Source of the DNA: Brevibacillus reuszeri
Lineage (GTDB): Bacteria > Bacillota > Bacilli > Brevibacillales > Brevibacillaceae
Reading direction: 5' to 3'
Length of the DNA: 64,000 bases
Assembly: GCF_001187725.1 (NCBI RefSeq)
Contig: NZ_LGIQ01000009.1
Location: 996,547-1,060,546 of the forward strand
In this document: piece by piece, positions 52,217 through 60,313 of the stretch
How positions within the stretch are numbered: position 1 is the stretch's first letter
How the letters are laid out: every line of letters starts with the position of its first letter
Program-made: the position numbers and the translations under genes
Notes under the pieces: model-generated
The model's input: only the letters and a program-made list of their open reading frames with translations
The model's database searches: none
What the model was told of the DNA's origin: nothing

Positions 52217-53431
52217 CTATGATTTCTTTTTTTGCATCTGAACGCTTATAAAGGTAAGGAAGGCCGCTGCTAATGCCAGTAACCCGCCCATCCACCCCGT
52301 GTAGGGTAAACCGAAATTGGTCGCTATCAGTCCGCCAATTGCCGCTCCCACCGCAATGCCAAAATTGACGGACACCGGAAACAAAGAAGCGGCGAACACT
52401 TTAGCGGAAGGTGAGTATTCCCCAGCCAAATCAATCAAGTACAGTTGAAATGTGACATTGAACAAGTAAATGGCAAGTCCGATCAAGAAGATCGTTATCA
52501 ATCCGAGCACGGTAGAATGCAACGTAAAATAGAGTGAAACAAGAACGATGGCTTGCAAAAGAAAAATAAAACGTAATTTTCTCAAACCATCATGAGCAGC
52601 AATTTTTCCAGCTAGCAATGTGCTAATGATCGAGGCAGCCCCAAAAAGCAGCAAAATAAGACTTGTATATCTTGCTGGAATAAGTAGCTCACGTTCCAAT
52701 ATAGGCGTGATGTATGTGTACACCGCATAAGTGGCGGCAAGGCTTAGTGCTGGGGCGAAGAATGCTGTGATCATCCGGGCATGAGCCAGTAAACCGAATT
52801 GATTTTTTAATGAGCTTGGGGTCCCCTTTAGGTTTCTCGGAACGGTAAGCGAAAGCATCGCAAATGAAATAAATCCCAAACCGGCTGTGAACCAGAACGC
52901 CATGTTCCAGCCGCCTGTTTGCCCGATCCAGGTTCCTAGCGGCACACCTAATATACTTGCAATTGTAAACCCTGAAAAGACGAGCGACACAACCAAGCCT
53001 CTTTTCGAAGCGGGTATGGCCTCGCTCGCAACCGTCATGGCAATTGTCTGCATTAACCCGCATACGACTGCAGTAACAACTCTTGCCCCTAGTAGCCAAA
53101 AGTAAGAGGAAGAAAGTGCGCTGGTTATATTTCCCGCTATAAAAATGGACATACATCCCAGCATGAGCGGATAAGCTGGATAGCGGCTGACCAGAACGAC
53201 CACAATCGGCGTGCCGACGGCCACTGCAAAGGCAAAGCCGGATACTAACGCTCCTGCTGATGAAATGGTAACTTCCAGACTGGATGCAATTCGGGACAAT
53301 AATCCGACAATAACGAATTCACTTGTTCCTGTGACGAATGTCAGCAAGACTAAAGAAAAAACGAGTAACTTCTGCTTGGCGCTTAGATGTACACCAGCCA
53401 TTTCGGTTGTATTTTCCATCCCCATCTCCAT
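52217..53431 (-). CDS. MFS efflux transporter (chloramphenicol/arabinose efflux type)
   Basis: A 404-residue major facilitator of the DHA1 group, with twelve helices. FVTGTSEFVIVGLLSRIASSL at residues 37-57, GARVVTAVVCGLMQTIAM and the motif C stretch SGFTIASILGVPLGTWIGQ are typical of the YbcL/YdhP/AraJ-like pumps. Several in-frame ATGs (53431, 53425, 53419) follow AAGG and GGAG; I keep the first. It is divergent from an HxlR regulator with a perfect dyad between, a standard regulated-pump arrangement, and is flanked by tRNA-Leu sequence on both sides. Confidence 0.88.
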   Translation of the reverse strand: MEMGMENTTEMAGVHLSAKQKLLVFSLVLLTFVTGTSEFVIVGLLSRIASSLEVTISSAGALVSGFAFAVAVGTPIVVVLVSRYPAYPLMLGCMSIFIAGNITSALSSSYFWLLGARVVTAVVCGLMQTIAMTVASEAIPASKRGLVVSLVFSGFTIASILGVPLGTWIGQTGGWNMAFWFTAGLGFISFAMLSLTVPRNLKGTPSSLKNQFGLLAHARMITAFFAPALSLAATYAVYTYITPILERELLIPARYTSLILLLFGAASIISTLLAGKIAAHDGLRKLRFIFLLQAIVLVSLYFTLHSTVLGLITIFLIGLAIYLFNVTFQLYLIDLAGEYSPSAKVFAASLFPVSVNFGIAVGAAIGGLIATNFGLPYTGWMGGLLALAAAFLTFISVQMQKKKS

Positions 53432-53520
53432 CCTTCATGATTCAAATTTTTCTCTAACTTTGCAGCCATCTGTCTTGTATTTGTCATTATGAGTGAAAGG
53501 TGTTAATTTTAGTAGTACAG

Positions 53521-53549
53521 ACTTTTTAGTGATATAGTTACTAAAAAGT
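53521..53549. promoter_or_regulatory. HxlR operator candidate
   Basis: ACTTTTTAGT, nine bases, ACTAAAAAGT: a perfect 10-bp inverted repeat centred between the divergent MFS and HxlR genes. Confidence 0.65.
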
Positions 53550-53581
53550 AATTATTGTACGAACAAAGGAGGAGTCAGGGA

Positions 53582-53932
53582 GTGAAAACATATTACTGTA
53601 CGCTTGAAGTTGCGATGAGCATCATTGGAGGCAAATGGAAGCCGCTTATTGTGTATCATCTAACCAAAAAGACCAGGCGAACAAGCGAATTAAAGCAGAT
53701 GATCCAGGGCATCACACAAAAAATGCTAATTCAGCAGCTAAGAGAGCTTGAAGCAGACGGAATCGTAAGCCGGAAAATATACAATCAAGTCCCGCCTAAA
53801 GTGGAATATTCCGTTACAAAACTCGGCATGTTGATGGCTCCAATTTTAACGTCGATGTGCGAATGGGGAGAAACTTATTTGGAGGATACCTTCGAGCAAA
53901 GCGACTATCAGATATTGAATAAATATGAGTAA
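53582..53932 (+). CDS. HxlR-family winged-helix regulator
   Basis: A 116-residue regulator: YYCTLEVAMSIIGGKWKPLIVYHL, RRTSELKQMIQGITQKMLIQQLRELEADGIV and the wing VPPKVEYSVTKLGMLMAPIL are textbook HxlR. An N-terminal Cys (YYCTLEV) sits where the redox/electrophile-sensing cysteine of HypR and QorR lies, so it may sense electrophiles or disulfide stress. GTG at 53582 with GGAGG nine bases upstream is preferred over an upstream ATG. Likely controls itself and the divergent MFS pump. Confidence 0.9.
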   Translation: MKTYYCTLEVAMSIIGGKWKPLIVYHLTKKTRRTSELKQMIQGITQKMLIQQLRELEADGIVSRKIYNQVPPKVEYSVTKLGMLMAPILTSMCEWGETYLEDTFEQSDYQILNKYE

Positions 53933-53962
53933 GATGTTAGAAAGCCCAAGAATACCAAACAA

Positions 53963-53991
53963 AACAGCGCCCTGTCTGAAAGGGCGCTGTT
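53963..53991 (+). terminator. Terminator after HxlR gene
   Basis: AACAGCGCCCT, seven bases, AGGGCGCTGTT, then ATATTTATT. Confidence 0.85.
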
Positions 53992-54256
53992 ATATTTATT
54001 CAATATTTCATTGTTTCAAGCTATTCTGGATGTCAAACAGGATATGATCGGTCTGTAGGAAACGCTCTGGATCGATTGTTCAAGAGCAGCAGTATTACTC
54101 GTTCGATGTACCTGCGGCGTTGTCCGCAAATGTTCGATTGGGGCAGAATGGTCGCCACCGTTGACGTCAAATGAGTAATACCTTGCAAAATCCGCATATG
54201 CAAAAAGCTCCTGAATCGTCACAAGGACAAATTCAAGAGCCTGTACTTTGTTAAGG
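53992..54256. other. Spacer between HxlR terminator and tRNA-Leu
   Basis: No recognisable gene. A leftward open frame that continues into the tRNA-Leu sequence has no ribosome binding site or known motif. No terminator is seen directly downstream of the intact tRNA-Leu. Confidence 0.5.
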
Positions 54257-54343
54257 TGGTGCGGTCGAGAGGACTTGAACCTCCACGGTGTTGCCACCAC
54301 TAGAACCTGAATCTAGCGCGTCTGCCAATTCCGCCACGACCGC
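54257..54343 (-). tRNA. tRNA-Leu (anticodon CAG)
   Basis: Acceptor GCGGTCG / CGACCGC, discriminator A, encoded CCA, anticodon stem CTAGA / TCTAG around loop TTCAGGT (anticodon CAG at 54307-54309), long variable arm and T loop GGTTCAAGTCC. First 5' base at 54343. Confidence 0.95.
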
Positions 54344-54349
54344 AAAAAA

Positions 54350-54425
54350 TGGTGCCGGCGATAGGACTTGAACCCACAACCCCCTGATTACAAGTCAGGT
54401 GCTCTACCAATTGAGCTACACCGGC
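54350..54425 (-). tRNA. tRNA-Thr (anticodon TGT)
   Basis: Acceptor GCCGGTG / CGCCGGC, D arm TAGCTCAATTGGTAGAGC, anticodon stem CTGAC / loop with TGT, T arm GTGGGTTCAAGTCCTAT, encoded CCA. Separated from tRNA-Leu by six bases. Confidence 0.95.
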
Positions 54426-54462
54426 ACGATTCATATATTTATTTCGCTCATTCTAGTTAAAG

Positions 54463-54485
54463 AATGGCGGAGCTGACGGGACTCG
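54463..54485 (-). repeat. 3'-end fragment of tRNA-Asp
   Basis: Twenty-three bases identical to 54615-54637, covering the T-stem 3' strand, acceptor 3' strand, discriminator and CCA of tRNA-Asp. The remaining bases up to 54614 are not tRNA-like but include hairpin-forming stretches (CTTCTTCTGAGAAG, AACCCGTTTACGGGT). Confidence 0.85.
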
Positions 54486-54616
54486 CTTCCACTGGCGCTT
54501 CTACCTCGAAACTCTTCTTCTGAGAAGCCAGATCTGAAGTACCCGAGCGATTCATCTTGCTATTTCTACGAGGGTGAACCCGTTTACGGGTGAGAGGCCC
54601 AAAACCTCTTTAGAAA

Positions 54617-54693
54617 TGGCGGAGCTGACGGGACTCGAACCCGCGACCTCCGGTGTGACAGACCGGCGTGAACTCCAACTTCACCACAGCTCC
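54617..54693 (-). tRNA. tRNA-Asp (anticodon GTC)
   Basis: Acceptor GGAGCTG / CAGCTCC, discriminator G, encoded CCA, anticodon stem CCGGT / ACCGG around CTGTCAC (GTC), T loop GGGTTCGAGTCCC. First tRNA of the leftward cluster. Confidence 0.95.
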
Positions 54694-54740
54694 ATGGTTT
54701 TCATGTCTTCCGTTTTGATTTCTCTCAAAAGGACCCTTGT

Positions 54741-54770
54741 AATATAGCACGAACATATTTAAGATTGCAA
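54741..54770 (-). promoter_or_regulatory. Promoter of the tRNA cluster
   Basis: On the minus strand -35 TTGCAA (54770-54765), 18 bases, -10 TATATT (54746-54741), about 48 bases upstream of tRNA-Asp. Confidence 0.6.
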
Positions 54771-54881
54771 GAGTTCACAAAAAGTTTTTTAAAAGATTAT
54801 TTTTTCATAGATTTACCAACCAAAATCCGCTAGAATTTTATCTAGATATGCAGAAATTAGTAGATTGGTGGAGACGATGAC

Positions 54882-55787
54882 ATGAAACACACTTCGAAGG
54901 TATTCACCCTCCTCGCCCTCTTCACTCTGCTGCCTACAGCTGCCCACGCAGCCTCTCCCGCTTATGTGGTGTCAGCAGGTGATACTCTCAGTAAAATTGC
55001 ACGCGAGAACCATACAACCGTAGACCAACTGATCCAAGTGAACCAGCTCCATACAGATCAACTGTCGATTGGTCAAACATTGTCACTGCCAACGACAGGC
55101 TTGTCGGACTCTGTGGATGAAGCTGCACCGCCAGATGTGATTGAAGGCAACAACCAGTCCCACTCTGAATCGGAAGGGATTACAGCAGGAGAAAAGGCGC
55201 GCGTCACAGGCGATGTCCTGAACGTTCGCAAGAAACCTTCTACGGATGCAAAAATCCTTGGAAAATTGAAATTCGGTTCGCTAGTGGAAGTACTCGAAAC
55301 AGGCAGTGAATGGACAAAAATTGAGTTTGAGGACGACGAAGCCTATGTCGCTACAGAATTTTTGAGCGCAAAGCTATCTTCCTTACCGGTAATGTCTGGA
55401 GACATAGACTCCGCTAGTCTTGGACGTCTGGAAAGTATTTTCACTCCCCTGCTCAAAACCCCATATGTTTTGGGTGGAACGACACCAAACGGTTTTGATT
55501 GCAGCGGCTTTACTTCTTACGTTTTTAACCAGCTCGGGGTTACACTTCCTCGCACTTCCGAAGATCAATTTAATGGTGGACAAGCTGTTTCGTTGGATGA
55601 AGCACAGCCAGGTGATCTTCTGTTCTATGATGCGCTTGGAAAAGGACGCGTATCTCACGTGGCAATTTATCTCGGAAACGGAACGATTGTCCATGCGAAT
55701 GGCGACGATGTGCGTTATGGAAAAGTGGAATACATGCACAAGCTCTATCCGTTTTATGGCGCAAAACGTTATATCCAGTTCCAATAG
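54882..55787 (+). CDS. LysM-SH3b-NlpC/P60 cell-wall endopeptidase
   Basis: A 301-residue secreted hydrolase: signal peptide (1-24, ending AAHAA), LysM repeat (about 28-71, YVVSAGDTLSKIARENHTTV) for glycan binding, a bacterial SH3 domain (about 105-165, DVLNVRKKPSTDAKILG) and an NlpC/P60 domain (about 178-300) with catalytic Cys in FDCSGF, His in SHVAIYLG and a third His in VHANG. It would cut stem peptides during growth or lysis. ATG at 54882, eight bases after GGAG. Divergent from the tRNA cluster. Confidence 0.93.
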   Translation: MKHTSKVFTLLALFTLLPTAAHAASPAYVVSAGDTLSKIARENHTTVDQLIQVNQLHTDQLSIGQTLSLPTTGLSDSVDEAAPPDVIEGNNQSHSESEGITAGEKARVTGDVLNVRKKPSTDAKILGKLKFGSLVEVLETGSEWTKIEFEDDEAYVATEFLSAKLSSLPVMSGDIDSASLGRLESIFTPLLKTPYVLGGTTPNGFDCSGFTSYVFNQLGVTLPRTSEDQFNGGQAVSLDEAQPGDLLFYDALGKGRVSHVAIYLGNGTIVHANGDDVRYGKVEYMHKLYPFYGAKRYIQFQ

Positions 55788-55796
55788 CAAGAAAAC

Positions 55797-55840
55797 AGCC
55801 CACTTCTCCTGTCTCGTACAGAAAGAAAGTGGGCCTTTTC
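55797..55840 (+). terminator. Terminator after LysM-NlpC/P60 gene
   Basis: GCCCACTT / AAGTGGGC arms with a 21-base loop and CTTTTC. Confidence 0.7.
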
Positions 55841-55841
55841 A

Positions 55842-56090
55842 TTAATGCGTCTCTGTATTTTGAGATGTCTGCTGAGAAATTTGCTGCTGGTTGGCTCCGA
55901 TTTCGATTTTACCGAGTGCCTGCTTCATTTTATCGAGCTGGAGCTGATAGTCTCTGACCACTACAGTTAAGACGCTGACCGACTCTTTGAAGTCCGGTTC
56001 ACTGCTCACCCTGTCGATCGCTCTATGTAAATGCAGCATTTTGTTCTCCGTTTCCCGTAGTAGGTCAAGTAATTGCAATCCGTTTACCAC
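55842..56090 (-). CDS. Small helical protein (82 aa)
   Basis: A GTG at 56090 follows GAGGTGAT and opens a protein of 82 residues, almost all predicted helix (LQLLDLLRETENKMLHLHRAI ... LDKMKQALGKIEI) with a Gln/Thr-rich tail. Likely a coiled-coil protein. No family recognised. Confidence 0.6.
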   Translation of the reverse strand: MVNGLQLLDLLRETENKMLHLHRAIDRVSSEPDFKESVSVLTVVVRDYQLQLDKMKQALGKIEIGANQQQISQQTSQNTETH

Positions 56091-56146
56091 GTTATCACCT
56101 CATTTGTTTTTACTTACTTTCTCCACGTAGGCACCTGACTATGCGC

Positions 56147-56178
56147 AAAAAAACCGCCCGATTATCTCGGACGGTTTT
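56147..56178 (-). terminator. Terminator after pepF
   Basis: AAAACCGTCCGA / TCGGGCGGTTTT on the minus strand with a five-base loop and TTTTTG. Confidence 0.85.
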
Positions 56179-56182
56179 GCTT

Positions 56183-57970
56183 TTATTTTTGGCGAGAAGA
56201 CGCCAGCTCTACGAAGGTTTCAATATCTTTGGCAATCAAAGCCAGGGAGTTGCGCCAAAATTCCACAGAGCGCACATCGACATCCATAATCGCGGCTACA
56301 TCTGCGATGCTTTGCTTACCAGTTACGGAGAGCAGCTGGTCATACTGCCCGACAAAGGCGTCACCGCGTTTCAAATACTCGGCGTACAAACCTTTTGCAA
56401 ACAACAGGCCAAACGCGTATGGGAAATTGTAGAAGTTATAATCGGCGCTGTAGTAATGAGGCTTGCATACCCACATGTACGGGTGAAGAATCGACGGGTC
56501 CAGCCCTTCGCCATAGGCATCCTTTTGTGCCTGCAGCATGATATCCTTTAGCTCCTGCACGGACAACGATCCATTCTCACGGCGAGCAAAAAGCTCCGTC
56601 TCAAACAGGTAGCGACTATAGATGTCGACAATAACTTGGCTTGAGCCAGAAATATCATTTTCGAGAATGGCAAAAGCCTCGTCTGGTGTCGCCTGTTCCA
56701 GGGCCGCATTAGCAATGATCGTTTCGCACAAAATCGAAGCTGTTTCTGCAATCGGCATTGGGTAATCACTGTTTAAAAATGCTTCGTCTATCAGACATTC
56801 TCCGTGATAGCCATGACCCAGCTCATGGGCGAGAGTGCTTACATCGTTGTAGCTACCCGTGTAGTTTGCCATAATACGGCTTTCGCGAATGAAGTGCAGA
56901 TTGTAGCAGAATGCCCCTCCCCGCTTTCCTTCGCGAGTTTCTGCGTCAATCCATTTGTTATCAAAGGCACGTGCTGCATAGTTCGCCAGTTTTTCGCTAA
57001 AGCTACCAAAATGCTTTACGATAAAATCGCGTGCTTCCTGATAACGAAAGCGCATATCAGCTTCCCCCACTGGAGCGAACAGGTCATAAAACGGAAGCTG
57101 GCGATTTGCATGTCCCAGAAGCTCCGCCTTTTTGCGGAAATAAGTATGGAATGCTGGCAGACTTTCGCGCATTGCTGTAAGCATCGCGTCTAGCGTCTCT
57201 TTGTCCATCCGCGAATCCTTGAGCGTTTTGTCAAGCGCTGACTCATAACCACGCAGCTTTGCCACCGTAATCACTTCGCCTTTAATTCCGTTCAAGCTGG
57301 CGGCAGAGGACTCCTCAATCTTTTTGTAAGCGGCAAGCTCTGCTTCATACGCGGTTTTACGGACATGGGCATCTTTTTCGTACGCCATGTTGCGTACAAC
57401 TGGCAATGGCAGTTGTTTCTTCTCGCCATCTACCGTGATCTCAACCAAGAGAGTCGATGTCAGCATCTCCTGCAGCTTGGTCCATGCATTCGAGCCGGTA
57501 TTTTTCATTTTGGCCAGGATGATTTCCTCTTTTTCGCTGAGCATATGCTTGCTCTGCTCGGCCAATTCAATCAAAAAGAAGCGATGCGTTTCCAGCAGAG
57601 AAGACTCTGCGATAAGCGCTTCCAAATTTTCTAAAGATCCTAACCATTTTTTGAACTGGACCTCTGGCTCCACCAAATCCACTGTCTGATCCTGAATACG
57701 CTCGATCAACTGCAAAGCATCTGTATTTTTCGCGTCAACGCTTGCAGTCAATTCTGCATAGCTGTATAGACGTGCTTGTGTTTGCAGGGTAGCAGTCAAT
57801 TTTGTGAGGTAGGTCTCGATTTTGGCAACGGCAGCTTCTTTCGTTTGCAGATTTTGCCCGGCCCAACTTTTTAACTCGTCCATCTCACGGCATAGTTTTT
57901 CCCAATCAGCCTTGCACTCAGGCGAGTCGAATGACGTATAGAGAACGTCTAAATTCCAGCGCATATCCAT
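56183..57970 (-). CDS. pepF: Oligoendopeptidase F (M3 family)
   Basis: A 595-residue cytosolic zinc peptidase. The HExxH site is in TLAHELGHGYHG (about residue 380) with the third ligand Glu in ASILCETIIANAAL downstream; the N-terminal helical lobe starts MRWNLDVLYTSFDSPE. It degrades oligopeptides of roughly 6-18 residues. The ATG at 57970 has AAGGAGG nine bases upstream; a GTG two codons before is too close. A strong terminator upstream separates it from the ECF-peptidase operon, so it has its own promoter although it lies behind it. Confidence 0.93.
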   Translation of the reverse strand: MDMRWNLDVLYTSFDSPECKADWEKLCREMDELKSWAGQNLQTKEAAVAKIETYLTKLTATLQTQARLYSYAELTASVDAKNTDALQLIERIQDQTVDLVEPEVQFKKWLGSLENLEALIAESSLLETHRFFLIELAEQSKHMLSEKEEIILAKMKNTGSNAWTKLQEMLTSTLLVEITVDGEKKQLPLPVVRNMAYEKDAHVRKTAYEAELAAYKKIEESSAASLNGIKGEVITVAKLRGYESALDKTLKDSRMDKETLDAMLTAMRESLPAFHTYFRKKAELLGHANRQLPFYDLFAPVGEADMRFRYQEARDFIVKHFGSFSEKLANYAARAFDNKWIDAETREGKRGGAFCYNLHFIRESRIMANYTGSYNDVSTLAHELGHGYHGECLIDEAFLNSDYPMPIAETASILCETIIANAALEQATPDEAFAILENDISGSSQVIVDIYSRYLFETELFARRENGSLSVQELKDIMLQAQKDAYGEGLDPSILHPYMWVCKPHYYSADYNFYNFPYAFGLLFAKGLYAEYLKRGDAFVGQYDQLLSVTGKQSIADVAAIMDVDVRSVEFWRNSLALIAKDIETFVELASSRQK

Positions 57971-58042
57971 GGGCACGTGCCTCCTTCAACTTATGTACTC
58001 TACCATTGTAAAAAAAATTGGATGGATTGAGCAAGTTTTTAG

Positions 58043-58072
58043 CAAAAAAACCCTGCCAGCAATTTGGCAGGG
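58043..58072 (-). terminator. Terminator of the ECF-peptidase operon
   Basis: ACCCTGCCA, five bases, TGGCAGGGT and TTTTTTTG on the minus strand, nine bases past the M20 gene. Confidence 0.9.
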
Positions 58073-58080
58073 TATGCTTT

Positions 58081-59298
58081 TTAAGCGCGGACCGGTTGAG
58101 TAAGATAGGTCAAGGCAGATAAGGCAAAGAGCTGGGTCGACTCTACGAGCTGATCGATATCGACGTATTCGTCCGCATGATGCGGAATATGGCGATCTCC
58201 AGCTCCCGTCGTTAATATCGGAATGCCCGCTTTGTGTAAAAAGGTACCATCTGTCGCTCCCGGTACTCCATTGTAGACAGGCTCCTTTTTCGTAATTTCC
58301 TGGTAGGAGCTCGCGACGGCTCGTACGACTTCTTCTTCCATCCCCGTCAGCGTCCACGGACGTTCTTCGATCACCTCAAGCGTCGCTTTGAACTTGTCGT
58401 CCTCTCTAGCCAAACAATCCAGTATTTCCTGCATTTCATGGCGCAGCTCATCATGATCTTGACCGGGCACTGTGCGGATATCCAGCGTCGTCATACACTG
58501 ATCAGGAACGACATTGATCTGGGCATCGCCTTTTACCGGGGCTTGTAAAATGGTCGGCGTAATACTCGGCCACCCGAGCATGGAATGCTGTCCGAGACGC
58601 GCCATTTCTTTTCGCTCCAGCTCCTCCAGGGCTACAATCGCACGTGCCATACGTGTATTCGGATTGATTCCAGTCAAGGGCATGGCCCCGTGCGCCATTT
58701 TGCCATACGTTCGTAGTATCGCCCGCATGGCCCCTTTTTGTGTGATGCAGAGCTGATTTTCTTCCGGCTCACAAATAATGGCGGCATCCACATGATTCGC
58801 CCAGCCTCGACGAATGAAATCTTTAATGCCGATCATCATGCCTTCTTCATCACACGGTATGCATAAGAGAATTTTCCCAGTGAATGTCTCTTTGGATCGT
58901 TGAATAGCTTTGACTGCACAGATGGCCGCAGCCAGATTGCCTTTGGTATCGCAGGAGCCGCGTCCATAAATGCGACCGCCAGAGATTTGTCCTCCAAAAG
59001 GATCATAGCTCCAGGCTTCGCGATCCCCCTCTGTAACAACATCTGTGTGCGCCTCAAACAATAGCGTTTTACCTGGTCTGCCTGAGTCGTAAAAAGCAAT
59101 TACATTCGGCCTTCCCGGAACTACCTCTTCGTAGAATACTTGCATCCCCATGTTTCGCAGGTAATCGGCTACAAAAAGAGCTACGCGTTCTTCGTTTGCT
59201 CCTGGCTGTTCAGGTCGGAAAACACTTGGAATCCGGATGAGCTCCTGCGTCAAGCGGACAACTTCCTGTTCGTCTACAAAGGAAACAACCTGGTTCAT
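58081..59298 (-). CDS. M20-family metallopeptidase (ArgE/DapE/ACY1 type)
   Basis: A 405-residue dinuclear zinc amidohydrolase. Metal and catalytic residues: LLFEAHTDVVTEGD (His, Asp), GRGSCDTKGN (Asp), CDEEGMMIG (Glu-Glu), AIICEPE (Glu/Asp) and PHHADEYVDID (His). The family removes acyl groups or cleaves dipeptides, including carnosinase-type beta-Ala-His dipeptidases. Last gene of the operon with the ECF transporter and the P1 peptidase; it starts 51 bases after the P1 stop. Substrate is probably the imported compound or the product of the P1 enzyme, which is inference. Confidence 0.9.
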   Translation of the reverse strand: MNQVVSFVDEQEVVRLTQELIRIPSVFRPEQPGANEERVALFVADYLRNMGMQVFYEEVVPGRPNVIAFYDSGRPGKTLLFEAHTDVVTEGDREAWSYDPFGGQISGGRIYGRGSCDTKGNLAAAICAVKAIQRSKETFTGKILLCIPCDEEGMMIGIKDFIRRGWANHVDAAIICEPEENQLCITQKGAMRAILRTYGKMAHGAMPLTGINPNTRMARAIVALEELERKEMARLGQHSMLGWPSITPTILQAPVKGDAQINVVPDQCMTTLDIRTVPGQDHDELRHEMQEILDCLAREDDKFKATLEVIEERPWTLTGMEEEVVRAVASSYQEITKKEPVYNGVPGATDGTFLHKAGIPILTTGAGDRHIPHHADEYVDIDQLVESTQLFALSALTYLTQPVRA

Positions 59299-59349
59299 TG
59301 GAAAATCCTCTCCTTTTGCATCCTTTTGTGTGATAAGAAAACGGATTGG

Positions 59350-60309
59350 CTACCTGTGAATACTGCTATGAGAAGGAAGTCCTCCTGCTGCCTTAGCTGA
59401 TTTGACTGCTTGTATGACAGCTTCTGCGAGCACGTCTGCAGACAGAGTGCCGATGAGATCAACAGAGGTCTCGATACCACCCGTGGCAACAGCGAAAATG
59501 GTATCTCCGTCAAACATCGTGTGGATCGGTCGAATTGTACGTGCAAGACCGTCATGGGCCATTTGCGCCACCTTTTTTGCTTCTGCTTTTGTCAGCGTAG
59601 CATTGCTGGCTACCACGGCGATCGTTGTATTCGTGCCTGGCGGAATAGGCGAAAATGTGTGAGCCTTCATCACTTCAACACTATCCCGGATATTGCCCTC
59701 GTCATCTCGTGGTCCGGCAAGTATTTGACCGTTCTCCGGCTCCATCACATGCCCGACTGCATTGACTGCAACCAGTGCCCCCACAACCAAACCGTTGGGC
59801 AGGGTAATCGAAGCTGATCCCAAGCCGCTTTTCATGGCATTTGCAAACCCATTCAGCTTGCCAACCGTGGCTCCTGTTCCCGCTCCGACGTTTCCTTGCG
59901 GGCAGGTCTCATTACTTGCGGCTGTCGCTGCTTGGAACCCCATCGTGCGATCCGGACGAATTCTGTGATCACCCACTGCCAAATCAAACAGTACAGCCGC
60001 TGGCACGATTGGCACCACGCCAAAACCAACCTCTAGCCCAATGCCTTGTTCCTCCAAATACTGCATGACCCCTGTCGCTGCATCCAGTCCATATGCGCTT
60101 CCTCCCGATAAACAAATCGCATGAACAGCGTTGACGAGATTTACAGGGTCGAGCAAATCCGTCTCGCGTGTGCCCGGGGCAGAACCCCGGACATCCACGC
60201 CGCATACAGACGGTCGATCTAGCATGATCACACTGCATCCTGTTAGCGCTTCTTCGTTTTGAGCGTGCCCTACCTTTACTCCGGGCACATCAACAATCGT
60301 TCCAGTCAT
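59350..60309 (-). CDS. P1-family (NylC/DmpA-like) N-terminal-nucleophile peptidase, cytosolic
   Basis: A 319-residue enzyme without signal peptide, collinear without gaps with residues 76-393 of the Tat-exported paralogue at 17084-18265. Motifs VDVPGVKVGHAQ, DVRGSAPGTRETDLL, GNVGAGTGATVGK and GTNTTIAVVASNATLTK are present; by NylC precedent self-cleavage is expected between Asn227 and Thr228, giving about 23 and 9 kDa chains with Thr228 as nucleophile. Relatives cut N-terminal D- or beta-amino-acid peptides or nylon oligomers. The ATG at 60309 lies four bases after the S-component stop; GGAG is twelve bases upstream. Confidence 0.88.
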   Translation of the reverse strand: MTGTIVDVPGVKVGHAQNEEALTGCSVIMLDRPSVCGVDVRGSAPGTRETDLLDPVNLVNAVHAICLSGGSAYGLDAATGVMQYLEEQGIGLEVGFGVVPIVPAAVLFDLAVGDHRIRPDRTMGFQAATAASNETCPQGNVGAGTGATVGKLNGFANAMKSGLGSASITLPNGLVVGALVAVNAVGHVMEPENGQILAGPRDDEGNIRDSVEVMKAHTFSPIPPGTNTTIAVVASNATLTKAEAKKVAQMAHDGLARTIRPIHTMFDGDTIFAVATGGIETSVDLIGTLSADVLAEAVIQAVKSAKAAGGLPSHSSIHR

Positions 60310-60313
60310 TCGC

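Noticed and set aside
52217-53932. Intact mobile element with integrase around the MFS-HxlR genes
   Set aside because: No integrase, transposase or inverted repeats seen; only the tRNA fragment supports insertion, so I report it as a scar and not as a live element.
54016-54300. Leftward 94-residue open frame running out of tRNA-Leu
   Set aside because: It begins inside the tRNA gene, has no ribosome binding site and no known motif.
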